Origin: Cerrena zonata
Lineage: Eukaryota; Basidiomycota; Agaricomycetes; Polyporales; Cerrenaceae
Reading direction: 5' to 3'
Assembly: GCA_038087015.1 (NCBI GenBank)
Contig: JASBNA010000002.1
Span: 62,001-126,000, forward strand
DNA length: 64,000 nt
Shown: piece after piece, positions 47,473 through 58,339 of the stretch
Numbering within the stretch: the stretch's first letter is position 1
Layout: each line of letters begins with the position of its first letter
Translations under genes and position numbers: made by a program
Notes under the pieces: generated by a model
The model's database searches: none
The model's input: the letters and a program-made list of their open reading frames with translations, nothing else
Told to the model about the DNA's origin: nothing

Positions 47473-47638
47473 TGTTGCAATGATGTGAGCTCATGATTGT
47501 GGCAATAGCCAGTAGATTACCAGATATAGTATATAAAGTGTAGATTACATTGTATATATCCATCCATTTGCATCAGAGCTCAATGATGCCAAACATTTCC
47601 CCTAAATCAATGTCCCCTGACCAAACATAATTCTAACA
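47473..47638 (+). repeat. LTR3, truncated tandem LTR
   Basis: Begins TGTTG and jumps to CAATGATGTGAGCTC, missing about 20 bp of the LTR start, then follows the LTR to ATTCTAACA. It adjoins LTR2 with no spacer. Confidence 0.7.
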
Positions 47639-47921
47639 TCAAGGTCTAAAACAATGTAATTTATGCTAGATAATGCTTTAAACAACATTTGACCTGATAT
47701 GAACACTGACATTTCTGGAGCATGCTTACCTGACTAAATTATTTCTTCTTGCTGCTTTCCCAAGATGCCATATTGAACCCCAACAGTAAGCCAGATATGA
47801 CATTCTGCTACCATCCTTCCTTATATAGGTTTAGACAGGTTTAGAGTTCCATATTTTATGTTTTAGAGTTATGGAAAGTCACCCATTGTACTAAAAGTGA
47901 AATTGTAATGTCTAAAATATC

Positions 47922-48669
47922 TCAAACTGATGCATGAAATCCACCTCCTACTGTTATAACAACAAGAATAACACCAATCACTTGCACAACACGCCAAGTA
48001 CTTGATTCTGCTATAATGTGGTCTGCTGCTGTCTTTTTACTATGTTGACCAGTTGCTTTTTGTGATGAAGAAAAGGGGTCATAATGATGCCCGGCTCGAG
48101 GACTCGGATAGGAGGTATTATTTCTATATGAGGAGCCAGATGTTTTGGCATGGTTAAACTGTGAGGGACGTGGATGAGACCAAGCATGAGTTGCTCCCCT
48201 CCGACGGGCGGTATCATATGTATGATATGATGGCGACGGTTGGTGGCTTGAATCACTAGGACTATGCGCTGTTGTCAATGACCTATCATAGGCCCTCCTG
48301 ACTGACGGGATTCAGCAGGCTAGTAGGAAAAAGATAAATGCGGGAAAGTGACCTTTTTCTATCATCCCCCAGTACTGCATAGGCTTCGCTAGCAGCCTGG
48401 AACTTCTCTTTTGCGCCTGGGTCTTGTGTCACATCAGGATGGCATATCTTACTCAGCTGCGTTCAAAGTCAGTTCCAGTGTTCAGTCAATGCCTCTAATG
48501 GATCAATACCTTATAGAAACTAGACTGTGGCTCCATAAGCCGTCACTCAATTCCAGGAAAATGCATATAATACCTTGATCTGACTCTTCGATGCATGTCG
48601 TGGGACTCCAAGAGTCCTGTAGTGTCCACTATATCGCACATGGGTCACAGAATAGAACCTGGGATGCAT
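47922..48669 (-). CDS. Membrane-anchored J-domain (Hsp40) protein
   Basis: Four exons on the minus strand: 48,669-48,574, 48,524-48,510 (15 nt, SSFYK), 48,456-48,353 and 48,297-47,922. The protein is about 196 residues. The J domain lies at residues 13-80: [30 protein letters not shown] with the essential [17 protein letters not shown], then RRAYDRSL. J domains stimulate the ATPase of Hsp70. A disordered, basic and Ser-rich middle follows, and a single hydrophobic helix near the C-terminus ([18 protein letters not shown]) suggests membrane anchoring. An organelle such as the mitochondrion is possible from the basic N-terminus but not shown. The chosen ATG at 48,669 gives [10 protein letters not shown]; in-frame ATGs further upstream exist. 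Divergent from the next gene across about 270 bp. Confidence 0.88.
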
Positions 48670-48938
48670 TGTAACGAGACAGAGGCGGCAACCAGCGTGG
48701 ATATCACAGAGAAGGCTGTATGGACGTGAGTGAGGACGGCAGCGTGATTTTCCTACGGCAAGCATTTGTGACTGAGAGGTGGTCCAGTATGTTAACCAGC
48801 AACAAGTTGAGCAGCGAGGTAGAACAGCGTGTCGTGAATGTTGGAGCACCTGTCTTCAATGTCCGGCGCCCGACGCCGATCGATCATGGTGAGCTTGCTG
48901 GACTTGGCCGAGAGACGAATATTGAACAAACCATCAGT
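48670..48938. promoter_or_regulatory. Shared divergent promoter region
   Basis: 269 bp separate the two start codons of divergently read genes. No clear TATA box was seen. Upstream in-frame ATGs for both genes lie here, so part of it may be transcribed leader. Confidence 0.5.
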
Positions 48939-50331
48939 ATGCCTCCAAAACCTCGACCCCGAAAGTCCTCTACAGCCACTAAAGATGACGATTCTCTTCC
49001 GAAGACACATAATGCACATGTCATGCCACCTCCCCCAGACCCACCTCAGGGCATTCTGGTACCAGAGATGACCGCTCTCTCTACTTGCATGCAGGTTCGT
49101 TTACTTAGGTCAATTCGGGAGGCATTTTCTACATGACTTCTTAGAATATGGCAGTTAAAACCGGCCAAATATATGCGTTCTTCACGGATGCACAAAGACT
49201 GTAAGATGAGCCTTTCTGCCTTTGACTCTTGTCTCAACGAACATTTAGTGGTATTCACAAACATACACCAAATCCTCCTCGATCTCTGACAGCGTCTCTT
49301 GGACGAGAAATAGAGAAATATGATCAACTGTGTGACGCGTTGGAATCCCATTTGGTAAAGTATCTCGATATACTTTACGTCCGTTTATCGCTGATCGGTT
49401 CTATTAGGGTAGGGTTATGACCATCCTACAACGCGATCTGGAGCGAGAAAGAGAGCGAATTAGGGAGGAGGAACGTCTTAAGGCTGAGGCTATTAGAAAA
49501 GAGATGGAAGCTTCTGCTCCTCCTTCCGCTTCTCCCATTACCTCACCTTTGTCTTCCACCATCGAGCTACAGATGTCTCCGGTAGAAAGGAAGCCCTTGA
49601 TTGCCCCCTCCCGACGGGCTTCTACCATATCCCTATCATCATTGCATCGCACGCCATTCCCTCACAAACTTGACCTTTCCTCAATCGCATTCAACCCCGA
49701 AGACACAATCCCACTTCATAGTGGACAAGCGTCTCCCGTTACTCTCGCTCCGAAATCATCTATTCTTCGAGCATCCATGCCACCCCCTGATCTTCTCACT
49801 GTAGGAGGACAGACCGTTGACATTGACCTAACACTAGACGACGACGACGTGGCTATGACTATTGGTAATGCCGGTGATCCCTCGTTGGGAACGTCGGTGG
49901 ACAAACCTATTGAACTTGATTTAGACGACCTTGACGACTTGTTCACCGATACCAATCAGCCGATGTCGTCGTCCAACATGGGCCCAGGCGATGGTACTCA
50001 ATCTGGAGACACGCAAATGACGGACATCTTCCAGGTTCTCCAGACGGGATCTGATGCTAACAAACCTTCAGGTTCCAACAACCCGGACACAATGTCTGCA
50101 CCCGATTTCAGCGGTATGGAACAGTTGATGCAGTCTGCCGACTCTCAAGGACACATGTTCCCAGGTACTCAACCTCAAGGTAGCGAACAAGTCGGTACCT
50201 CGACCAACGACGATACCCTAAATCTACAGCTCGAGGACTTCACCAATCTGACCGTCCCCCAAGACTTTCAGGGACTTTTCAATATGGATACCTCGGACAA
50301 CTTCGCAGGTAGTTCGAGCGGAGCAACCTAA
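48939..50331 (+). CDS. Acidic coiled-coil protein, probable nuclear regulator, unknown family
   Basis: Exons 48,939-49,094, 49,145-49,200, 49,249-49,354 and 49,408-50,331 join in frame (phases 0, 2, 0) to about 413 residues. The N-terminal 110 residues are ordered (NMAVKTGQIYAFFTDAQRLG, PPRSLTASLGREIEKYDQLC). A charged coiled coil follows (MTILQRDLERERERIREEER). The rest is disordered and Ser/Pro-rich, with acidic-hydrophobic patches (DIDLTLDDDDVAMTI, IELDLDDLDDLFT, LQLEDFTNLTVPQDF) that look like transcription activation motifs. I do not recognise a named domain. A role in transcription is inference. It ends 142 bp from the convergent GYF gene. Confidence 0.75.
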
Positions 50332-50472
50332 AAGGAGTGGGGAACAGTTGTACATTATGGTAAAGATTGTGCAGACTTGTTATCACGTCGTCTACGTGTC
50401 TAGTACAGCGTATATATGATATATCGTAGAAACTAACAAATTATATGTTCGCATCAGTACAACCAAGATGGA

Positions 50473-53400
50473 TCAGTTACGACCGCCTTTCTTCTTTTTG
50501 TTAACTACCTTGAATCCTCCCCATTCGTTTTGAGCAGGCTTCGGTTGCGTCTTCACGACCTCAGCAATTGAAAGTGTCTTCGGGACACTTACTCCTGCTG
50601 ACGGGGCTACCGTCTTAGTACTAGCTTTGCGTCGGCTGACGAAGTCGGCAGCGAATCTACGACCGTCGAGTGTAGTACTATTGGCATAGATCAGATCAGA
50701 GATTAGTTCCACCGTCGATGGATCAGGATCGAGAGGGAACGAGAGGAGCATAGAGGTAATCTCTTCGACTGGGAACAACATGAGCAAGAATCTCAACAAA
50801 GTGTATCTAAACGTCACTCACAATTGACAGAGTTATTCAGACCCTTGAGAGAATCACTGAGCCACTTGAGGAAGTCAGATGAAGGTGCAGGAGCCGCTTC
50901 AACTTTTGGTATCGAGGCCGCGACTTTGCTTGCTACCGTCACGACGTGTGTGGGTTTTGCTGGCGACGCAGGCTGGACGACTTGGGGTCGCAATGGTTGA
51001 TACTACTGGAGTAGACGTCTTCGAAGGAGTGGTGGTAACAGTGGCCGCTGGACGAGCTGTAGCAGGAGAAGCAGCCGTTACTGAAGAGGTTTTGCCGCCT
51101 GTTCCCACTGTAGTCCAAACCCCTGTTGACTGCGCCGAAGGAATAATCTGACGATCATACGTAGGATTGAGTATGTGATCACGAAATACGAGGGCAAGCT
51201 CCTTACCTTGGTGGTCGTCTCTGCGTACGCTCTCCTAGCAGCGGCAGCAACAGTCTCCTTCTCCTTAGCACTTTGCTTCTTCCGCTTTTCCTCTTCCTCC
51301 TGGATTTCCTTCATCGTCTTCTTCGCAGCCGTCGTTTTCGCCGCATTAGTCCATACTGCCTGCGAGGAAGAGGAGGGCGTGACGGAAGCCGACGACGACG
51401 AAGCGTCTTTGAGAAGAGGGTTAGAACGAGTAGCACCAGCTTGAGATATAGGAAGTCCCCATGAAGCAGTGAAAGATTGCAACTCTTCAGTCGATGACGA
51501 TGTCGTAGTGGCAGCTGCGGCCGCACGAGCCGCACGTTCCGAAGCCTTTCGAGCCTCTGCTCGTTTCGCCTCCAACTCTTGAATCTCCCGTAAACTCGTC
51601 ACTGTACTCGGCTTTTCCTCGTCGACGGCCCACGCAGGCCTAGTGTCTGCCGGTGAAGGGGCAGGTGAAGGCGTTTTTGCAGGTACCGCTATAGAAGCAG
51701 GAGCAGGAGTTGGCGAAACGAGCTTCAGAGTAGAAGCAGACGGCTCTTTACGTTGTTTCTTCGGACGCGTAACAGGAGGTTCAGTTGGTGGAGATGGTAC
51801 GACTGTTTGTGATGAACTCGCAGGCTCGGGGGCTTTGGTTTCCACACGCGTTGCCTCAGGAATCGCAGGGCTAGCTTGCACGGAGACTGGTTGTGCGGTT
51901 GCTTGTTCCTGTTCCACCTGAGGTGCCACTTCGATAGTCGAGGCTGGGGCTCTGTTACTATCCTGAACCCAATGATCATACGTTCCTGCATGAGGGACAG
52001 ATGCCCAAGGTGATTGCGGAGGATGAACAGGAGAAGGTTGAATGTTAGCAAGAGGTTGTTGAACGGGAACAACCGTCCTTGGAATGATCGTCGTATTCCG
52101 AGCTGTGGGATAATCGGCTTCGAAAGGTCCAAGTCGACGCGTCTCTGGAATTCCCCAAGGTGACACAGGTTGAATCGGATAGAGTTGTTGTTGTGGCAAG
52201 GTTTGCACATGCGAACCACCAGCATGCTCGTTTCCGAGTGGTACACCATTTTGATACAATGTCTCTGGTATTTGAGGAGATGGCTGTGCTTGTTGCAGGA
52301 AAGGCGATCCGTTCTCACTGGAGTATCCACTCAACCGTGATTCAACTCCAGGTCGGTTTTTGTGCAAAGGAATGATACGAGGTTGCTCTTGATGACCGAA
52401 TCCACCGCCTATCGGAACTGGACTATTTGTACCGAAGACTGGAGCATTGTTTTGACCGTTAATGACAGACATATCCAAATTGGGACGAGTGGTGTTGAAG
52501 CTGGCGTTGTCGAATCCAGGGCTATACGACGGGGCACGATCTTTGCATATACTATCAAGTTAGCGAGTGACAGGGATGTCCAGTAAAAACCACCCACCGT
52601 TAAATAAGAGTGGATCGACATGACCACCCCTTGCAGGCGAATATCCTCCATACGGACGACCATTCGTCGGGATTTCAAATGGTTCATCGTACACCCTCCT
52701 CTGAGGTTCCATAGAGTTTAACCCGTTAAACGCACCGACACCCTGAGGACCACCCATTCGATTAGCTAGCATTGAGGGATCGGGTGAGTTGTTTCCGAAT
52801 CTACCAGCACTGAACGAAGACGTAGGGGAGTTGGAAGCATTGGAACCGGTTTGGAAATACGAGTCGAGACCAGTAGTACGTAGAGCACGAGAAGGTACAG
52901 GCTCCAAAGGAGCACTATAAACATGCTCGGGAATATTTGGTCGTGGCTTCGGCGGCCCACCTAAAAATATCTTGCCACCATTGACGGTTTGTTGTAACAG
53001 ATCTCCCACCGAGGTCCATTCAGTATCGATGTGAGTGCGTCGCATCATGAGCGAAATGTTGAAGTATCCTTCGTCAAACCATTTCTGCATAACATCTGCG
53101 CGGAATGGACCTACGTGGACAGCATGGTGAGAACGCTGAGACCCCATCAACTAGCGGACATCATACCTTGTATTTGTCCTTGTGGATCCAGGTATGACCA
53201 TTCCACGCTGGCAGGATCGGGATTGGCTATACCCGGTGGTACAGTAGGAGGAATGGAAGACTCTTGCGGTGGCACACTTTGAGATGTAGATCCAAGGTTT
53301 CCTTCATCATTGAGAAGAGACGACCCATTCTGCTGTTCTAAAGTACCGTTCTCTGGAGTAGCACTGTTGCCAGGATCCCCTAAATGAGTGGCTTCCTCCT

Positions 53401-54248
53401 CTTCCTCCTTTATTCCCTGATCATCCTTGAGGTCTGTCCTACTACTGGACTTGGCCAGGCCCTCAGCAGCCCGACGCTTGGATGTCCAAGAGCCGTCAAG
53501 CACCCCGTCAAAACCCGACCCGACCCGAACGCGGGGAGAAGGCAACGGTGCGTCCCTGGGAGAGGCAAGTGGACCTGACATTGAAGAGAAAGACGGTTTC
53601 CTAGGTAGTGTAAGTGGCGGTTGGTCTACAACACATGCAAGTACGATGAGTGCTACGTAGACGCTGAAAACTGGGATGAGTTGTACCTGTGCTATCCCTC
53701 CTCCGACCCGCGAATGTGCCCATGCGCTCTCGCAAGGGACTGCCAGCAGAAGTAGTATGACCAAGCTTAGGTCGTTCACCCAGAGATGTATTCAGAGGCG
53801 AGAGATAGTCTGTAGACTGACGTCTACGGATTTCAGAGTTGAGAGAACCAGCAAAGATCTGGTGCAAGGATTATATGAAGACGGACACGAGGAAAAGGCG
53901 AGTCTAGAGACGAACCTTCCTTTCGGCTTCGCTCATTTCTTTGAGGCCGATGGGATCGTGACCAACCTCCCTCACAATGCCTTCCCATCTCTCGACCTCA
54001 AGCCCGAGACCGCCTTTACCACCACCCTCTCTGTAAATGCGGAGTAAGTCTTCCTTTGAATATCTAAAGGGACGCGCGAGGTCGCTCTTTTCTGGTGGGG
54101 GCTGGGAAGCAGGAGCGACTAGAGCAGAATACGAAGATACAGCAGGAGAAGCAGGGTTTGTTGCCAGTGGCGGAGAAGGCGCAGGACGAGTAGGAGCGTG
54201 CTTGGTGCGCATCCATTCGGGGCCAAAGTGCATGGTGGTGGTAGTCAT
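50473..54248 (-). CDS. GYF-domain protein
   Basis: Exons on the minus strand: 54,248-53,916, 53,858 to about 53,685, about 53,630-53,205, about 53,150-52,598, 52,540-51,207, 51,147-50,822 and 50,768-50,473. The N-terminus is MTTTTMHFGPEWMR. The GYF domain is complete across two exons: VEWSYLDPQGQIQ then GPFRADVMQKWFDEGYFNI, with the W-x-Y..GPF..M..W..GYF signature that binds proline-rich ligands. Long disordered Pro/Ser/Gln parts follow, then a Glu/Lys/Arg coiled coil (KTMKEIQEEEEKRKKQSAKE) and a conserved-looking end (SSDFLKWLSDSLKGLN, EEITSMLLSFPLDPDP, EWGGFKVVNKKKKGGRN). This layout fits the Smy2/GIGYF-type proteins linked to mRNA and trafficking complexes. Between 51,000 and 50,960 the frame must change by one base; a 67-nt or 31-nt intron or an assembly error could explain it. 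An ATG at 54,263 is an alternative start. Confidence 0.85.
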
Positions 54249-54529
54249 ATTGTGAGTAGGCAAGTTTTGTAGCTGAGTACAGGTGAGCGAGATGGAGGGT
54301 TAGAGAGAGGTTGGTTGTGGACGAGTGTTGATAAAACACAAGAAATGAATCCTTTGATTTTTCTTCACTTTCACTCCGCACTCGTCCCCGTCTCCGGCGC
54401 TCTTTGCCTTAGGGCCGGCGCGGCATCCCTCTTTCTCAAGCACTGTTACACATCGTATCCTCATAACAAGTTATACGGTACAGCACCAAATTAAATACGG
54501 TTAATGCTATGATAGTTTACTATACATCC

Positions 54530-57011
54530 TCAAGAGAACACCCTCCACTTGCTTATAGGTAACTCTGTAGAAAATAATTAGTTCGCGATCACGCAAGGCC
54601 ATCAAAAATAGCGACGCACTTTGTAACTTTCTGGCAGTAGGAATCATGTAAGTAAAGACCGAGATGGCCCCCAACGCCATGCACACTCCCGTAACAATAT
54701 AGTATCCATCTCTTTCTGTCACACATTCTCCACCCAGATCCTTACACGCTTGTTTTCCATGTTCAGAGACGCACTCCGAAGCTATAGACCCCATTAAGCA
54801 ACACATCCACCGATCAATTTGTAGAACACACCTTTGACAGTAAGCTCCTGGCCGACTTCCTTGATCTGACACGTTGCAACACTAAAGAAGTCCACGCCTA
54901 CAAATTTGAATACGCGTCAAGGCAACCGTCGACGTCAGAACGAAGAACGCACCTTTCAGGACAAAGAAACGAGGCCAAGTGCCTCCGAGATTAGTGAACG
55001 TAGCCAACAGCTGGAACATGAAATGAGTTTTTCATCTCGCTTATCGGGGAATTTGAATATCCATACCGTCATGTACGTTCCACCAACGACAGGATCAGAG
55101 ACACGTGTATGGAAGGCCGACATACCACCAAACTGAATGGTGCCAGCAAACGACTGTGTTACGGTCTGGAGAACCAAAAACATAAAGAATCCCAGATGGA
55201 TGGGTGGTTTAGGGAAATAGTACACCGTCAAGGTGGCTACTAATGCAAGGAATAAACGCGGCCAGAACGCGTACATCCACGGCCGCAGGGGATTTTCGCC
55301 GCGAGACCATTTTCCTGCGACATATCCGCCAAAAATCTGGAAAGGGAAGTCGATAAGGACTGCAATAGCAAGGTCCTCTCGACCAAGACCCTTCTCGACC
55401 ATCTTGAGCTGAGTGACCGCGTCATTTGCTGCCCAGCCGATTTTGGAAAAGAGATGAAGGATACAAAGCGTTTGGATATCTGAAGATACCAAGCTGTGAG
55501 AAACACGGGCAAACAAGATTTAGCTATTGCACTTACTCTTGAGTTTCACAATTCTCCACATGGTTTTGTAAACGGTCCCGATGCTGATACCTTCCTCGGC
55601 TGATTCTGTATCTTCTTTGACAAATAACAGCCATAATGTAACAGCAAATGAGAAGACGCTGCAGAATTGGAGATAGGCTCCAAGCGTAAGTCTAGGAATG
55701 CCCCATTTCGCGCTACATTCCATTTTCAATACGGTGTCGTTACATTATAAGTAAATGAGCACTCACGCAAAGGTCTCAGAGTTTAGGGCAAGGAATACCG
55801 TGAACGAGGCGAAATATCCTGTGTTAAGACCAATTGTCTGGCAAGTTGCGGCGTACGAAAGCATATCCTCGGAGAGAAGAGTAAGAGCCCAACCTGTATA
55901 CTGTATAAATTATTTAGTTCACAAGCGTCCGTATGTAACGCACCGTCTACAGCAATATCTGTTCCAATGATGTCAGTTGAGCGCGAATATATGAATTATA
56001 CTTACGAACGGACCTTGTGTGGCAGAAAACGTGACCAGTGCAGTAAACGCGATTGAAATAGAGTAAATGTGTTCAGCGGGCTGTAAGCAAATTAGCTTCA
56101 CATCATTCGGAGCTGTGAAAGATAGAGAAAGCCAACATTGTTCATATATTCTTCCGCATTAAAAGATATGATCAGCATTATGGAACCGATGATTAGTTGC
56201 ATGGGTAAAATCCAGGATTTACGACGTCCGATTGAAGGGAAAAAGAATGAATCTACGACAGGTGACCAAAACAGTTTGAGAGAGTACGGATAGCTGGCGA
56301 GTGAGAATATTGCGAGTTGGGAATACGACAAATGTTCACGCAGAAGGAATGGAACGGATCCTAGGTAGAATGTAAGTTAGAGAATGCAACGTTGTAACGG
56401 GTTTGTAGACGTACCCAGAGCAAGCCCTAACTAAAATATGGGATACAGTCAGAATAATTGAATAGGACGGTATGACGTAACGTACGGGGAATCCTTGAAT
56501 CAAATCTGGCGAAAGTCCTAAGTTCAGTTTAAATATTCAATACGTGGCGGAATAACTCACAGAGAATGACAAGCAGCATTACAGCATTCCTGTCCTTTGA
56601 AGTCATAGACTTCTGTACGCCACGCTGAGATAGATGATCCATCTCATCTTCCAGAGAAGTTCCCTCGGCAGCTTGTCGACGCTCCTCCTCCCCCAAGAGA
56701 CTAAGCTCAACTTCATCTATTGGCTCGCCATCTTGCGGTGCCCATCTTTCAGGGCGAGGCGTCCTGGGTGTTCTAGGCAGAATTTGAATACTTTCTAGAG
56801 AGGTGGTTTGTGCCCTCGGACTTTTGGGGGGCATGCCTTCGGGATTGGGGCTTCGAGCTTTCTTGCGGGAATTGCGTTTGCGTGGATTGACCAAGGGAGA
56901 GGAAGCGAGAGGGGTACTATTTTTGTCAGAGGTGGTTGTCATATGGCGACGTGTAAGGGCAGTGTTACGCGGTTGTCTATAAATTGGATCTGACGCGCTA
57001 TAATGCCTCAT
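54530..57011 (-). CDS. Acetyl-CoA transporter, SLC33 (AT-1) family
   Basis: Thirteen exons on the minus strand, starting at 57,011 and stopping at 54,530-54,532, including micro-exons 56,505-56,486 (20 nt), 56,430-56,415 (16 nt) and 55,958-55,944 (15 nt). Spliced motifs read through as expected: VILYLIQGFP-LGLALG-SVPFLLREHLSYSQ, SYPYSLKLFWSPVVDS, IGRRKSWILP, ATQDIAVDGWALTLLS, LKNIQTLCILHLFSKIG, NDAVTQLKMVEKGLG, LIDFPFQIFGGY, TYMTLLATFTNLGGTWP and a final PISKWRVFS. These are the characteristic blocks of the multi-pass ER acetyl-CoA importer, which supplies acetyl groups for lumenal acetylation. The N-terminal 110 residues are a disordered, charged cytosolic tail. A later ATG (MTTTSDK, near 56,942) could be the start. 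The family assignment is firm. Confidence 0.92.
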
Positions 57012-57311
57012 AATATTCACCCTCAGCGCGTCCGAGTCCTTACGTAACCTCCCTCCCTTTTGGCAACTCCCTACGTTCGCAGCCTTCCCGGGCACGTATA
57101 TCGACCATTGTCCACGTATTGTCTCTGGTCAATAACAATGTTATCACATAACAGTATAACTATACGTCTGGTCATTAACATGTCGACTACCATCACCTCA
57201 ATATGCACCCCGTAGGTCATATAAGAAACCCACATTTTGTCGCAGCACCTTTCCCCCGGGCTTCCATTTTATTACCTTGTTCCAAATTTCAACTTCATCC
57301 CCGCTCTCGTA

Positions 57312-58337
57312 ATGATGGATTCACTAAAGCATATATCTCCTCTTTCATCCGACTCTAACCACGGATTATTCACGCTACAGCCTGCGTCCTTGTTGTCGTA
57401 CTGCTGCCAAGGAAGATCAAGAACTCTGCTATTGGTGATAGAGGTATTGTATTCCCATAGACAAGTACATGACCTCACTAACAATACTCTTCTAGGGACG
57501 GCCCTAACATCCGAAAATCTCCTCATTGCCGCTTTGGTCTTGTACATTATCATGTACGTCGTGTCACTCTCTCCCGATTCAAACCCTTCTTAACTCACTC
57601 ATATTGTATATGCGACCTACTATAGGTATGCTCAGTCGTGAATGATATCGAGGTATCATATAACGATCCTCCTTTGCCACAGTCCTCCACTACTTTTAGT
57701 GCTATATAATTCGCCGGTATTCTTAATTACTAGTGGTAAGCTACAATTGATTGTATAACAGTACGAAACTCACTATTCTCCAGCCGGTGGCTTGGTGGCA
57801 ATAATGGCTTTATCTCGGTACGAGGCTGGTCTCTTGCATGCACTTAATTCGGAGGAGGCGAAGGCAATCGCTCAACTTTCCATCCAACAAGATATCAATA
57901 ACGTTCGAAACTGCATCATTGGAGTCATCAGTATTTGTAAGTCCTCAATAATTCAAAATATTCTTCAAATCGTTCCCAATATCCTATCATTAGATCTAGC
58001 CCAACTGTCCTACAATAGCCTCGAAGGTCTCAGTATCTCGAACATGGTGATCCCGAGCCCCAGAAATAACACACTCAACGCGGCCTCCGATCTTGAGGCT
58101 AATCTTGGCAGTCAGGGCTCAGCAGCGGCTTCGTCATCTAGGAATGTCTCCTCCGGCTTATCTCAAGAAACTAGAGATGCGATACATCGTGTGGCGGTGA
58201 ATCTTCAGAGCCTTGATGTTGTCATGACCAATCTAAGTACACGAGAAACTCGCACTGACCGCCACTCAGGTGATGGGACAGTACCATCACCGTATACGGA
58301 AGCGTCTTCGAAGAGCCAAGATCAGAATCAGAAGTAG
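57312..58337 (+). CDS. Hypothetical protein, possible membrane segments, incomplete model
   Basis: Starts MMDSLKHISPLSSDS at 57,312, with a hydrophobic stretch (TSENLLIAALVLYIIMYVV, about 57,510-57,570). Downstream exons are well supported: 57,700-57,735 (..LYNSPVFLITS) joined across a 48-nt intron to 57,784-57,936 (AGGLVAIMALSRYEAGLL) and across a 57-nt intron (57,937-57,993) to 57,994-58,337 (YLAQLSYNSLEGLSI.. to the stop). The link between 57,570 and 57,700 could not be solved in frame, so these may be two genes or contain an extra small exon. The last part is Ser/Thr-rich and low complexity. No family recognised. Confidence 0.5.
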
Positions 58338-58339
58338 AG

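Larger units (their letters stand above)
45791..47638 (+). mobile_element. Short LTR element (TRIM-like) with three LTR copies, TSD TCAAG
   Basis: The outer ends are TGTTGGAATC and ATTCTAACA, flanked on both sides by TCAAG (45,786-45,790 and 47,639-47,643). It contains LTR1 (45,791-45,979), a non-coding internal part (45,980-46,622), LTR2 (46,623-47,472) carrying a nested MITE, and a directly adjoining truncated LTR3 (47,473-47,638). A purine tract CTTGAGGGAGTG precedes LTR2, like a Copia polypurine tract. The internal part is only 0.64 kb with no gag or pol, as in terminal-repeat retrotransposons in miniature. It keeps CpG sites. Confidence 0.75.

Noticed and set aside
51643..51921. Gly/Ala-rich plus-strand frame
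   Set aside because: Shadow of the GYF gene exon 5 on the other strand.
54037..54255. 72-residue plus-strand frame opposite the GYF gene start
   Set aside because: Antisense shadow of exon 1.
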